DNA from: Burkholderiales bacterium
GTDB taxonomy: Bacteria > Pseudomonadota > Gammaproteobacteria > Burkholderiales > SHXO01
NCBI GenBank assembly: GCA_026125625.1
Contig: JAHCKU010000254.1
Location: 1-5,279 of the forward strand
Reading direction: 5' to 3'
DNA: 5,279 nucleotides
Part shown: piece after piece, positions 1-4,765 of the stretch
Position numbering within the stretch: the first letter of the stretch is position 1
Layout: the number at the start of each line of letters is the position of its first letter
Position numbers and translations under genes: made by a program
Notes under the pieces: model-generated
What the model saw: only the letters and a program-made list of their open reading frames with translations
Told to the model about the DNA's origin: nothing
The model's database searches: none

Positions 1-333
1 GGCATGCATTTCCCCAACACCCAGATCCGGCATGGTCGTTTGCGGTTTGAGCGTCCCGGGTGAGCGAATCCAGCGACGCAGGTTCTCATCGGTGTTGGGC
101 AGGATGCCGGCCACATAGACACGCCGCCATAAATCGCTCAACGGCGGTCCGACATCGGTGTCGGCACCGACAACGCCTGGAATGCGATGACAGGTCGAGC
201 AGGCATATTGCTGAAACAGATTTCTGGCCTCCTCCTGCCTCATGACTTCAGCGGGCTTGCTCTGGCGCGCTTCCCACGGATTGCAGCCGACCGCCAGCAG
301 ACACCCCACCAGAAGCGTCAATAGACGGCACAT
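1..333 (-). CDS. Lipoprotein c-type cytochrome, C-terminus beyond window
   Basis: This is a mono-haem cytochrome c for electron transfer on the periplasmic face of the membrane. Read from the ATG at 333, the frame is open for 111 codons and runs off the window at base 1. The N-terminus is a short hydrophobic signal ending in a lipobox (LLAVGC, Cys17), so the protein is probably lipid-anchored. The haem-binding CxxCH is C45-S-T-C48-H49. M101, in TTMPDLGV, sits where an axial methionine is expected, about 50 residues after the haem site. The start overlaps the end of the upstream cytochrome gene by 16 nt, so the two are likely translated from one mRNA. Small cytochromes of this kind often accompany terminal oxidase clusters, but the oxidase genes, if present, lie outside the window. 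The cytochrome assignment is firm; the partner is inference. Confidence 0.85.
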   Translation of the reverse strand, partial: MCRLLTLLVGCLLAVGCNPWEARQSKPAEVMRQEEARNLFQQYACSTCHRIPGVVGADTDVGPPLSDLWRRVYVAGILPNTDENLRRWIRSPGTLKPQTTMPDLGVGEMHA

Positions 334-887
334 GTCTCGAATCCCGCGCTCGCCTCGAGATAGCTCGCAGGCGTCTGCTGCGGAAGGTGCGCCACGAACG
401 CCGCGATCGTGGCGATATCCGCATCCGTCAGCCGGTAGCGCCAGGCAGGCATGCCGGTCATCTTGATGCCATTGCTGATCACCCAGCGCAACTCATGTGG
501 CGTCCACTTCCTTGCACTGTTGACCAGATTCGCCGGCACCGGCAACATGCCCAGCGCAAACGACTCGGGAGCCTGCCCGGGTGCCCCATGACATTGCTGG
601 CAATGGCGACGATAGCACTGGGCACCTCGCTGCAATTGCCCAGGAGTAGTCGCGGCAGCCATCAGGTCGGCAGACGTGCCGATGGCCCGCGCACGCACGC
701 TGCTGCGCTTTCCGGCGTCCAGCAGCGTATAAACCGCATGAGTGTGTTGGCGGACCGCTGACACGTCATAGATACCCGACTCCACTGCCGCCACCAGTGC
801 GAGGGCAGCCAGCAGAGTCAGCGCACACAGCGTGAACGTCACTTGCAGGGAGAGCGCCACCTGTACCTGAGGACGAAATCGCCCCAT
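318..887 (-). CDS. Membrane-anchored cytochrome c, class I-like
   Basis: This 189-residue mono-haem cytochrome c is likely anchored in the inner membrane with its haem domain in the periplasm. Residues about 10-34 form one hydrophobic N-terminal segment, followed by a linker. Haem attachment is at C96-Q-Q-C99-H100. The later segment GIKMTGMPAW (residues 140-149) supplies M146 as the probable axial ligand, and an amphipathic helix (DADIATIAAFVAHLP) closes the fold as in class I cytochromes. The GIKMTGMPAW segment is typical of cytochromes found near respiratory oxidases. The start is the only ATG after an in-frame stop at 933-935, but no good Shine-Dalgarno precedes it, so initiation may depend on read-through from the hemerythrin gene 40 nt upstream. 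Its last 16 nt overlap the lipoprotein cytochrome. Two consecutive cytochromes suggest a relay to an unseen partner. Confidence 0.88.
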   Translation of the reverse strand: MGRFRPQVQVALSLQVTFTLCALTLLAALALVAAVESGIYDVSAVRQHTHAVYTLLDAGKRSSVRARAIGTSADLMAAATTPGQLQRGAQCYRRHCQQCHGAPGQAPESFALGMLPVPANLVNSARKWTPHELRWVISNGIKMTGMPAWRYRLTDADIATIAAFVAHLPQQTPASYLEASAGFETCAVY

Positions 888-927
888 GTCGTAACTTCGA
901 GTACGGTCAGCGCCGATTTCTTCATGC

Positions 928-1428
928 TCACCCTACCCCGAATGCGCCACGCAGCGCTTCGCGGCAGTCCTCCAGTTCCACCGCGATTGCATCCAGTTCG
1001 CTCGTCAGATACTCCTCGGCGTAGGTGAATGCTCTGTTCTGCTCTTCCAGCACGTGCATGGTGACCAGCTCGTTGACCTGCTCAGCCGCGCGCACGAATG
1101 CGGTCTTGTCCGTTACCGCCGCTTGCGCTAGCTGCAGCACGGCGAGACGGATGCGGGCGTGCTGATCGTGCAACGACTGCACGAACGAGGTCAATACTTC
1201 CATGCGCCCCAACGCGGGATAGAACACCTGCTCCTCCAAGCGCATGTGACGCTCCAGTTCCTCGATCAGCACCTGACGCTCGTGTTCTAAATCGCCCTCA
1301 GGGACGAGAAGTCGGTCCAGCAGACGACCGATCAGCTCCTGCTCCTGCCGCAGAAGCTGCAAAGCAATAGGACGTTCCGGCTTCTTCGTCCGCACCACCT
1401 CTTCCTCACGCCGATCGTGTGCAGTCAT
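928..1428 (-). CDS. Hemerythrin-like HHE-domain protein lacking one predicted iron ligand
   Basis: This 166-residue cytoplasmic all-helical protein fits the HHE cation-binding (hemerythrin-like) family, whose members bind a di-iron centre and sense or handle oxygen, nitric oxide or iron. Ligands that can be aligned with the complete HHE protein at 4112-4693 are H61 and E65 (HMRLE), H90 (DQHARI) and H125 with E129 (HVLEE). The first-helix histidine, normally in an (E/D)H pair, is Q30 here (LLRQEQELIG against LLQEDHKRVQ). The site may therefore be incomplete or altered. The start is the ATG at 1428, which forms an ATGA overlap with the preceding gene's stop. A GGAAGG lies directly against the ATG, closer than usual for a Shine-Dalgarno. 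A 16-bp palindrome lies 7 nt upstream of the start codon. Family assignment is good; specific function is unknown. Confidence 0.82.
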   Translation of the reverse strand: MTAHDRREEEVVRTKKPERPIALQLLRQEQELIGRLLDRLLVPEGDLEHERQVLIEELERHMRLEEQVFYPALGRMEVLTSFVQSLHDQHARIRLAVLQLAQAAVTDKTAFVRAAEQVNELVTMHVLEEQNRAFTYAEEYLTSELDAIAVELEDCREALRGAFGVG

Positions 1429-1820
1429 CCTTCCAGATGCATCGATGCATCGTAAGCGTCACCTTGCAGCCTTCCCGTTCGGTTTCTCCGGTTGAGCAGA
1501 AAGGCGTGCGCGGAGCGCCAAAGCTGAGGGTTGCTCAGCGCAGTGCGCAAGGCGGCGGCCCCCAGTCCGATCACGAGGCCGGCCATGCCGGAGCGACGAA
1601 CGGCAGCATCAGCGCCGCTGGTGTTCGCAGTACGCAACCGCCCGAGGCGTTCCACCACGAACCCCGCTGCCAGCGCACTCAGAAGTGCGGCCGGCGACGC
1701 CAGCGAGCGCCGTGTGCGCTCGCGTGAGGCATGCAGATTCCAGTTCAACTCCTGACGCCGGCGCTGCAGTCTCTGCTCTGCACGCCGGATTTCTTCGTCG
1801 AGATCATGAATGCTTCGCAT
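1425..1820 (-). CDS. Small YqjK-like protein of the yqjDE operon
   Basis: This is a 131-residue basic protein. The first ~40 residues are a charged, Arg/Glu-rich helix (EEIRRAEQRLQRRRQEL), probably coiled-coil. Two weakly hydrophobic stretches follow: about 41-57, ending in GFVVERLG, and about 79-95. Its position directly after a YqjD-type and a YqjE-type gene is the main reason to call it YqjK-like, since E. coli has the same order; direct sequence similarity is modest. I chose the ATG at 1820. A start 60 nt further upstream is possible but adds a Pro/Gly-rich segment overlapping the YqjE-type gene by 77 nt, while the chosen one overlaps it by 17 nt. The stop overlaps the hemerythrin start by 4 nt (ATGA), so translation of the two is probably coupled. 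The function of the family is unknown. Confidence 0.65.
   Translation of the reverse strand: MRSIHDLDEEIRRAEQRLQRRRQELNWNLHASRERTRRSLASPAALLSALAAGFVVERLGRLRTANTSGADAAVRRSGMAGLVIGLGAAALRTALSNPQLWRSAHAFLLNRRNRTGRLQGDAYDASMHLEG
1436..1451. repeat. 16-bp palindrome made of a tandem 8-bp palindrome
   Basis: GATGCATCGATGCATC is a perfect 16-bp palindrome and also two head-to-tail copies of the self-complementary octamer GATGCATC. It lies in the last codons of the YqjK-like gene, 7 nt upstream of the hemerythrin ATG at 1428. It could be an operator, a small mRNA structure near the start codon, or chance within coding sequence. Confidence 0.6.
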
Positions 1821-2256
1821 CGGCGATCCCGGTGGTGGTGATCTCTTCACGCCCGGCGGCAAGCTGCCGCAACGTGGCACTGAAGGGCATCTCGGTCAAT
1901 TGCCGCTTTGCCCACCATGCCACCAATGCCGCGCCGACAAGATTGAGGATGGCCGCAACCAGTAGAATCACCGGCCAGGTCACATGGGCGGTCAGCCAGA
2001 TCACTGCTGCAGTGACTACCGCCAGCCACGCCGTGACCAGGAGCACGGATACCACCAGGACCGACGCCAACGCATAAGTCAGATGCAATCCCGCGCGCTG
2101 CGCTTCGAGCACTGCCAGGAAAGCGTGCTCTCGCACCACACAGCGCAGTTCGCTCCATGCCCCGCGCAACGCCGTTCGCAGTGAACCGTCCTCATGCGCA
2201 ACCGTGCCACCTGGCTTCAGGGCCTCGACTTCGCACTCGCGCAGCCGATCGAGCAT
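1804..2256 (-). CDS. yqjE: YqjE-type phage-holin-superfamily inner-membrane protein
   Basis: This is a 150-residue protein of the YqjE type (putative Actinobacterial/phage holin III superfamily). An N-terminal soluble part of about 60 residues includes the helix ELRCVVREHAFLAVLEAQRAG, typical of the family. Two membrane segments follow (about 61-88 and 95-115), then a basic junction (WWAKRQL) and a C-terminal segment MPFSATLRQLAAGREEI. The last matches the family's usual F-x-x-T-L-x-x-L pattern. Both ends are probably cytoplasmic. Despite the family name there is no evidence of lysis activity; E. coli YqjE is a chromosomal membrane protein of unknown role encoded next to the ribosome-tethering YqjD. 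The start codon lies one base after the yqjD stop (TGA-C-ATG) without a clear Shine-Dalgarno, which points to translational coupling. At 150 residues it is slightly longer than the E. coli protein. Confidence 0.8.
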   Translation of the reverse strand: MLDRLRECEVEALKPGGTVAHEDGSLRTALRGAWSELRCVVREHAFLAVLEAQRAGLHLTYALASVLVVSVLLVTAWLAVVTAAVIWLTAHVTWPVILLVAAILNLVGAALVAWWAKRQLTEMPFSATLRQLAAGREEITTTGIADAKHS

Positions 2257-2257
2257 G

Positions 2258-2539
2258 TCAGCGTGACAGCCGGCTGAGAACGAAACCTACCGCAGCTGCG
2301 ATCGCCAATGCCGCCATCGGACGTTCGCGCACATAGCCGCGCACGTGCTGCATCATTTCGTCCTGTCTGGCGAGCAACTGTTCGCCGTGATGGCTCATGC
2401 GATCCGCGACACCGTGCGCCGTGGTGGCCATGCGATCGACTGCATCGTGCGCGCGCTGCGAAACGCGCGTTGCCGCTTCGCCTGCCAGAGAAGATGCTTC
2501 GCTGGATGCGTCCCTGCCGCTCGGATGTGTAGTTTCCAT
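2258..2539 (-). CDS. yqjD: DUF883/ElaB-YqjD family membrane-anchored protein
   Basis: This 93-residue protein has the layout of the DUF883 (ElaB/YqjD) family. A Ser/Ala-rich polar start is followed by a long amphipathic helix of about 25-70 with a repeated A-x-D-R-M pattern (AVDRMATTAHGVADRMS). A single C-terminal membrane anchor (RPMAALAIAAAVGFVLSRLSR, residues 73-93) carries the family's Arg-Pro entry and small-residue-rich helix. In E. coli, YqjD and ElaB are tail-anchored inner-membrane proteins that bind ribosomes in stationary phase; that role is known of the family and only inferred here. The start is well supported: a full AGGAGG lies 8 nt upstream. It begins the yqjD-yqjE-yqjK-like-hemerythrin string, and the 74-nt gap from galU contains a sigma-54-like element, so it is probably the first gene of its own transcription unit. 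Confidence 0.85.
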   Translation of the reverse strand: METTHPSGRDASSEASSLAGEAATRVSQRAHDAVDRMATTAHGVADRMSHHGEQLLARQDEMMQHVRGYVRERPMAALAIAAAVGFVLSRLSR

Positions 2540-2547
2540 CTATTCAC

Positions 2548-2553
2548 CCTCCT
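2548..2553 (-). promoter_or_regulatory. Strong Shine-Dalgarno of the yqjD-type gene
   Basis: A perfect AGGAGG on the minus strand is followed by 8 nt and then the ATG at 2539. It is the best ribosome-binding site in the window and fixes the start of the DUF883 gene. The next two genes in the operon have poor sites and probably depend on coupled translation from this one. Confidence 0.85.
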
Positions 2554-2595
2554 GTTGGGTTGATCATGCGCGATGCGCAACGTGCAACGCTGGGC

Positions 2596-2612
2596 AGCAA
2601 GCACAGTGCCGA
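2596..2612 (-). promoter_or_regulatory. Candidate sigma-54 (-24/-12) promoter for the yqjD operon
   Basis: On the minus strand the 17 bases TCGGCACTGTGCTTGCT match the sigma-54 consensus TTGGCACG-N4-TTGCW except at two positions (T to C, G to T). The invariant GG and GC doublets are separated by exactly 10 nt, as required. The site begins 1 nt after the galU stop codon, in the only sizeable gap between galU and the DUF883 gene. It would start transcription near 2585, about 45 nt upstream of the ATG at 2539. No enhancer-binding-protein site was identified, and such sites could lie within galU. No convincing sigma-70 promoter was seen in the same gap. The match is direct; its activity is inference. 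Confidence 0.45.
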
Positions 2613-2613
2613 T

Positions 2614-3609
2614 TCAAGTGTCGATCGGCCCATGCAACTGCGGTGAAGCACCGCTGCGCAAACCGGCTGCGCAAGCTCGCGCTGCCGGGGGGAGAGGCGC
2701 TTCCTCATCGTCCGTTCGTACCATTTCGCGTCGGTTGCGCGTATCGTCCAGGAGTCGCGCGAACGGTTCGCCCAGCTCCGGATGTTTGAGCGCGAAGTGC
2801 ATGGTCGCTGCCAGGTAGCCCAGCTTGGATCCGCAGTCGAAACGCCGACCGGCGAAACGATAGGCGTGCACCGTTTCCCGCCGGCACAGCTGCGCAATGG
2901 CATCGCTGAGCTGAATCTCGCCGTTGCTCTCCGGTCGCAGATCCTTCAGACAGTCGAACAGACGTGGCGTGAGCACGTAGCGACCGACTACTGCCAAGGT
3001 CGAAGGTGCCTGCCCCGGATGCGGTTTCTCGATAATCTGCTCCACTGGACACAGACGACCGATTGCATGCGCGCAGCGCACCACTCCGTATTGGCCAACC
3101 TCTTCGCACCCGACCTGCTGCACGGCAATCACGCTGCTGCCAGCAGCGTCGAACTGCGCGAGCAGTTGCTGCAGGACACCCGGATCGGCGTCCATCAGAT
3201 CGTCCGGCAGGATCACGGCGAAGGGCTCATCACCGATCAGCGCGCGTGCACACCACAGCGCATGACCGAGCCCCAGCGCCTGCGATTGGCGCACATAGGC
3301 ATAGCGCACCGCTGGCGGCAGCAGCCGGCGCAATCCATCCAGCATCGCATGCTTGCCTTGTGACTGCAGCTGTCGCTCCAGCTCCGAGCCGACGTCGAAA
3401 TGATCCTCGATTGCCTTCTTGGTCCGGCTGGTGACGAACACGATTTCGTCGATTCCCGCCGCCACGGCTTCCTCCACGGCGTACTGAACCAGGGGCTTGT
3501 CCACCACCGGCAGCATCTCTTTGGGCAGGGATTTGGTTGCAGGAAGAAAGCGTGTACCCAGGCCGGCCACGGGAAGGATCGCCTTCTTCACCTTCCGGCG
3601 CGCATTCAT
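2614..3609 (-). CDS. galU: UTP-glucose-1-phosphate uridylyltransferase (GalU)
   Basis: This cytoplasmic enzyme makes UDP-glucose and pyrophosphate from UTP and glucose-1-phosphate, feeding lipopolysaccharide, capsule, trehalose and galactose metabolism. The 331-residue product carries the family signatures in order. The N-terminal nucleotide-binding loop is PVAGLGTRFLPATK (13-26) with PKEM (29-32), and VDKPLVQYAVEEA follows. LPDDLMD (134-140) is the metal/substrate region. EKP is at 194-196, GEIQLSDA at 230-237 and FDCGSKLGY at 257-265. The core ends near residue 290; about 40 further residues, acidic and then Ala/Arg-rich, form a tail not usual in GalU (E. coli GalU has about 302 residues). 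The start is preceded by AAGGAG 5 nt upstream and overlaps the stop of the upstream small gene as ATGA. The enzyme assignment is secure; the tail's role is unknown. Confidence 0.96.
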   Translation of the reverse strand: MNARRKVKKAILPVAGLGTRFLPATKSLPKEMLPVVDKPLVQYAVEEAVAAGIDEIVFVTSRTKKAIEDHFDVGSELERQLQSQGKHAMLDGLRRLLPPAVRYAYVRQSQALGLGHALWCARALIGDEPFAVILPDDLMDADPGVLQQLLAQFDAAGSSVIAVQQVGCEEVGQYGVVRCAHAIGRLCPVEQIIEKPHPGQAPSTLAVVGRYVLTPRLFDCLKDLRPESNGEIQLSDAIAQLCRRETVHAYRFAGRRFDCGSKLGYLAATMHFALKHPELGEPFARLLDDTRNRREMVRTDDEEAPLPPAARACAAGLRSGASPQLHGPIDT

Positions 3610-3953
3610 GGCTTCTCCTTGCGCGCTCCGCTGCCAGCTTTTGCAGGTGCAGGGCAGTTGGGCGAGAGGCTGGGCTGGCCGCGGCAGTCCGTGTCTTCCA
3701 GTCCACTGTCGATATCGCGTTGCGCCTGATCGATGACCTCCTTCTGCACCGCAGGCTTGTGCTCAGGATGGGCGTTTTCCGTAGCTGATTCATCGCGCTC
3801 GTGCGGCATGGGCATGCGACCAGAAGGTCCGCCTCCACGCTCGGGCGCGTTGGGAGCATCACGCCGCCGCCGGGCCGGCCGCGCATCGGCAGCATCCTTG
3901 TCGTCCGCTTCAGGATTGAGAGCGGGACGTGTCCGCTCGCTGGTGCTCTCCAT
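3606..3953 (-). CDS. Small hydrophilic protein coupled to galU, function unknown
   Basis: I do not recognise a characterised family. From the ATG at 3953 the product has 115 residues. The first ~65 are low-complexity and charged, with an Arg-rich patch (RPARRRRD, 26-33), Gly/Pro/Met-rich stretches and no hydrophobic segment. The part that looks folded is about 68-95, a helix-like segment ending in VIDQAQRDIDSGLEDTDCRG. It contains two cysteines (C90, C100) and ends in a Lys/Pro-rich tail. An upstream ATG at 3986 would add 11 residues, but the chosen start has a modest GAGAG at a better distance. The stop overlaps the galU start by 4 nt (ATGA), which argues that the gene is real and translated, and that it may set galU translation. 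It is probably a disordered cytoplasmic protein. Confidence 0.62.
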   Translation of the reverse strand: MESTSERTRPALNPEADDKDAADARPARRRRDAPNAPERGGGPSGRMPMPHERDESATENAHPEHKPAVQKEVIDQAQRDIDSGLEDTDCRGQPSLSPNCPAPAKAGSGARKEKP

Positions 3954-3972
3954 TGTGTTCGCTCTCTCGATG

Positions 3973-4001
3973 ATGTGTATGCACATTCAGTATTTCATCA
4001 A
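3973..4001 (-). promoter_or_regulatory. Weak promoter candidate for the small gene and galU, with a small inverted repeat
   Basis: On the minus strand TTGATG (4001-3996) is followed after 16 nt by TACACA (3979-3974), a poor fit to -35/-10 boxes. The -10 side falls within a short inverted repeat, ATGTG-N4-CACAT (3973-3986), which could be an operator half-site pair. This is the most AT-rich part of the divergent region, so a promoter here is reasonable, but the boxes are weak. Confidence 0.22.
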
Positions 4002-4007
4002 GACTAT

Positions 4008-4064
4008 CCGCACAGCAGTGGTCGTGCCCGCGTCGTCGGTGACGGCACACGCGTTGCTGTGCGG
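4008..4064 (+). repeat. Nested inverted repeat in the leader of the second hemerythrin gene
   Basis: CCGCACAGCA (4008-4017) and TGCTGTGCGG (4055-4064) are perfect 10-bp inverted arms. In plus-strand RNA the stem extends by G-U, U-G and G-C pairs to 13 bp. After a 3x3 internal loop a second stem pairs GTGCC (4024-4028) with GGCAC (4044-4048), and a short GTC-GGT-GAC hairpin can form inside it. The wobble extension works only in plus-strand RNA, pointing to the leader of the gene starting at 4112. No T-run follows, so it is not a plain terminator. The arms could instead be paired operator sites between the divergent genes. Confidence 0.55.
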
Positions 4065-4073
4065 CACTCAGAC

Positions 4074-4090
4074 GCCGCTGCATCGGCGGC
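4074..4090 (+). repeat. GC-only hairpin upstream of the hemerythrin ribosome-binding site
   Basis: GCCGC (4074-4078) and GCGGC (4086-4090) form a 5-bp all-GC stem with a 7-nt loop. It lies 9 nt before the GAGGA Shine-Dalgarno (4100-4104) and 9 nt after the larger nested inverted repeat. It may be part of one structured leader, or a chance product of GC-rich sequence. Confidence 0.35.
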
Positions 4091-4111
4091 CCAACGGACG
4101 AGGATTCAGAC

Positions 4112-4693
4112 ATGGCACGCATTGGAAGCGGTACGGACACACGCACGATCGGATCGAGGCAGCCCGCTCGTCGCAGCAGATCGACGCTGCGCAGGAGCAA
4201 AGACGTCCTGGCATTGCTGCAGGAGGATCACAAGCGAGTCCAGAAAATGTTCAGGCAGTTCCAGAAGATGGACCATACGGACGTGGACGGCATGAACGCA
4301 TTGGTGGAAGCGGCCTGTAGCGAGCTGGAAGTCCACACGAAGCTGGAAGAGGAACTGTTCTATCCCGCGCTGCGCGAAGCATTCACCGACGAGGAAGAGC
4401 AGATGGAGATGCTCGAAGAAGCTCAGATCGAGCATGACACGGCCAAGGGGCTGATCGTGTCCGTGCGCGCATTGCAGCCTGGTGAAGCCAGATATGTGGC
4501 CGCCTTCACCGTACTCGGCGAGTACGTCAAGCACCACATCGAGGAAGAGGAATCGCAGATCTTCAAGCAGGCGAAGAAGGCGAAACTGGACCTCCAGGGA
4601 TTGGGTGAAGAGCTGAAGGAACGCCGCCGGCAGCTGATGGATGGTCAGGAAGAGGATATTGGAGACGGTGCAGCCGACCAGCGTATTCGGTGA
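4112..4693 (+). CDS. Hemerythrin-like HHE-domain protein, complete ligand set
   Basis: This 193-residue soluble protein has a basic, probably disordered N-terminus (Ser/Arg-rich, residues 1-30) followed by a four-helix HHE domain. All usual di-iron ligand positions are filled: H40 in LLQEDHKRV, H75 and E79 in EVHTKLEEE, H108 in IEHDTAK, and H142 with E146 in KHHIEEEE. Family members bind a di-iron centre and act in oxygen, nitric oxide or peroxide sensing, iron storage or repair of iron centres; which applies here cannot be told. The C-terminus is a charged helix (EELKERRRQL) with an acidic tail. The start at 4112 has GAGGA 7 nt upstream. The gene stands alone, divergent from the galU group and convergent with the UdgX gene. 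Its leader is predicted to be structured. Confidence 0.88.
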   Translation: MARIGSGTDTRTIGSRQPARRSRSTLRRSKDVLALLQEDHKRVQKMFRQFQKMDHTDVDGMNALVEAACSELEVHTKLEEELFYPALREAFTDEEEQMEMLEEAQIEHDTAKGLIVSVRALQPGEARYVAAFTVLGEYVKHHIEEEESQIFKQAKKAKLDLQGLGEELKERRRQLMDGQEEDIGDGAADQRIR

Positions 4694-4705
4694 ATGGCCG
4701 GAGGC

Positions 4706-4738
4706 GCTGAAACCCGAAGGATCAGCAGAGCAATTTTT
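4706..4738 (+). terminator. Possible weak terminator after the hemerythrin gene
   Basis: GCTGA (4706-4710) pairs with TCAGC (4722-4726), with an inner CC/GG pair closing a CGAA tetraloop. Five Ts (4734-4738) follow, but only after a 7-nt gap, so this is a poor intrinsic terminator. Its position between two convergent genes is where a terminator would be expected. Confidence 0.33.
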
Positions 4739-4765
4739 GTCCGGAATTCCGAGGCGGAGCGGCCG

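Noticed and set aside
888..927. Separate promoter or terminator between the hemerythrin and first cytochrome gene
   Set aside because: The 40-nt gap contains no credible promoter boxes, hairpin or T-run.
1821..1880. Longer N-terminus for the YqjK-like protein, starting at 1880
   Set aside because: It adds a Pro/Gly-rich segment that overlaps the YqjE-type gene by 77 nt, whereas the ATG at 1820 gives a short overlap and a normal helical start.
1804..2256. Holin-superfamily match as evidence for a prophage
   Set aside because: The protein is the chromosomal YqjE type between DUF883 and YqjK-like genes, and no phage structural, lysis or integration genes are present.
2608..2629. GCCGAT/ATCGGC inverted repeat spanning the galU stop codon, as a terminator
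   Set aside because: Only 6 bp with a 10-nt loop and no T-run in either direction; it also overlaps the sigma-54-like element.
2782..3363. Long plus-strand open frame of 193 codons
   Set aside because: It lies entirely antisense to galU, whose motifs are unambiguous, and its translation shows no recognisable domain.
3733..4320. Plus-strand open frame of 195 codons across the divergent spacer
   Set aside because: It overlaps the small gene upstream of galU antisense and the real hemerythrin in another frame, and its translation is compositionally odd.
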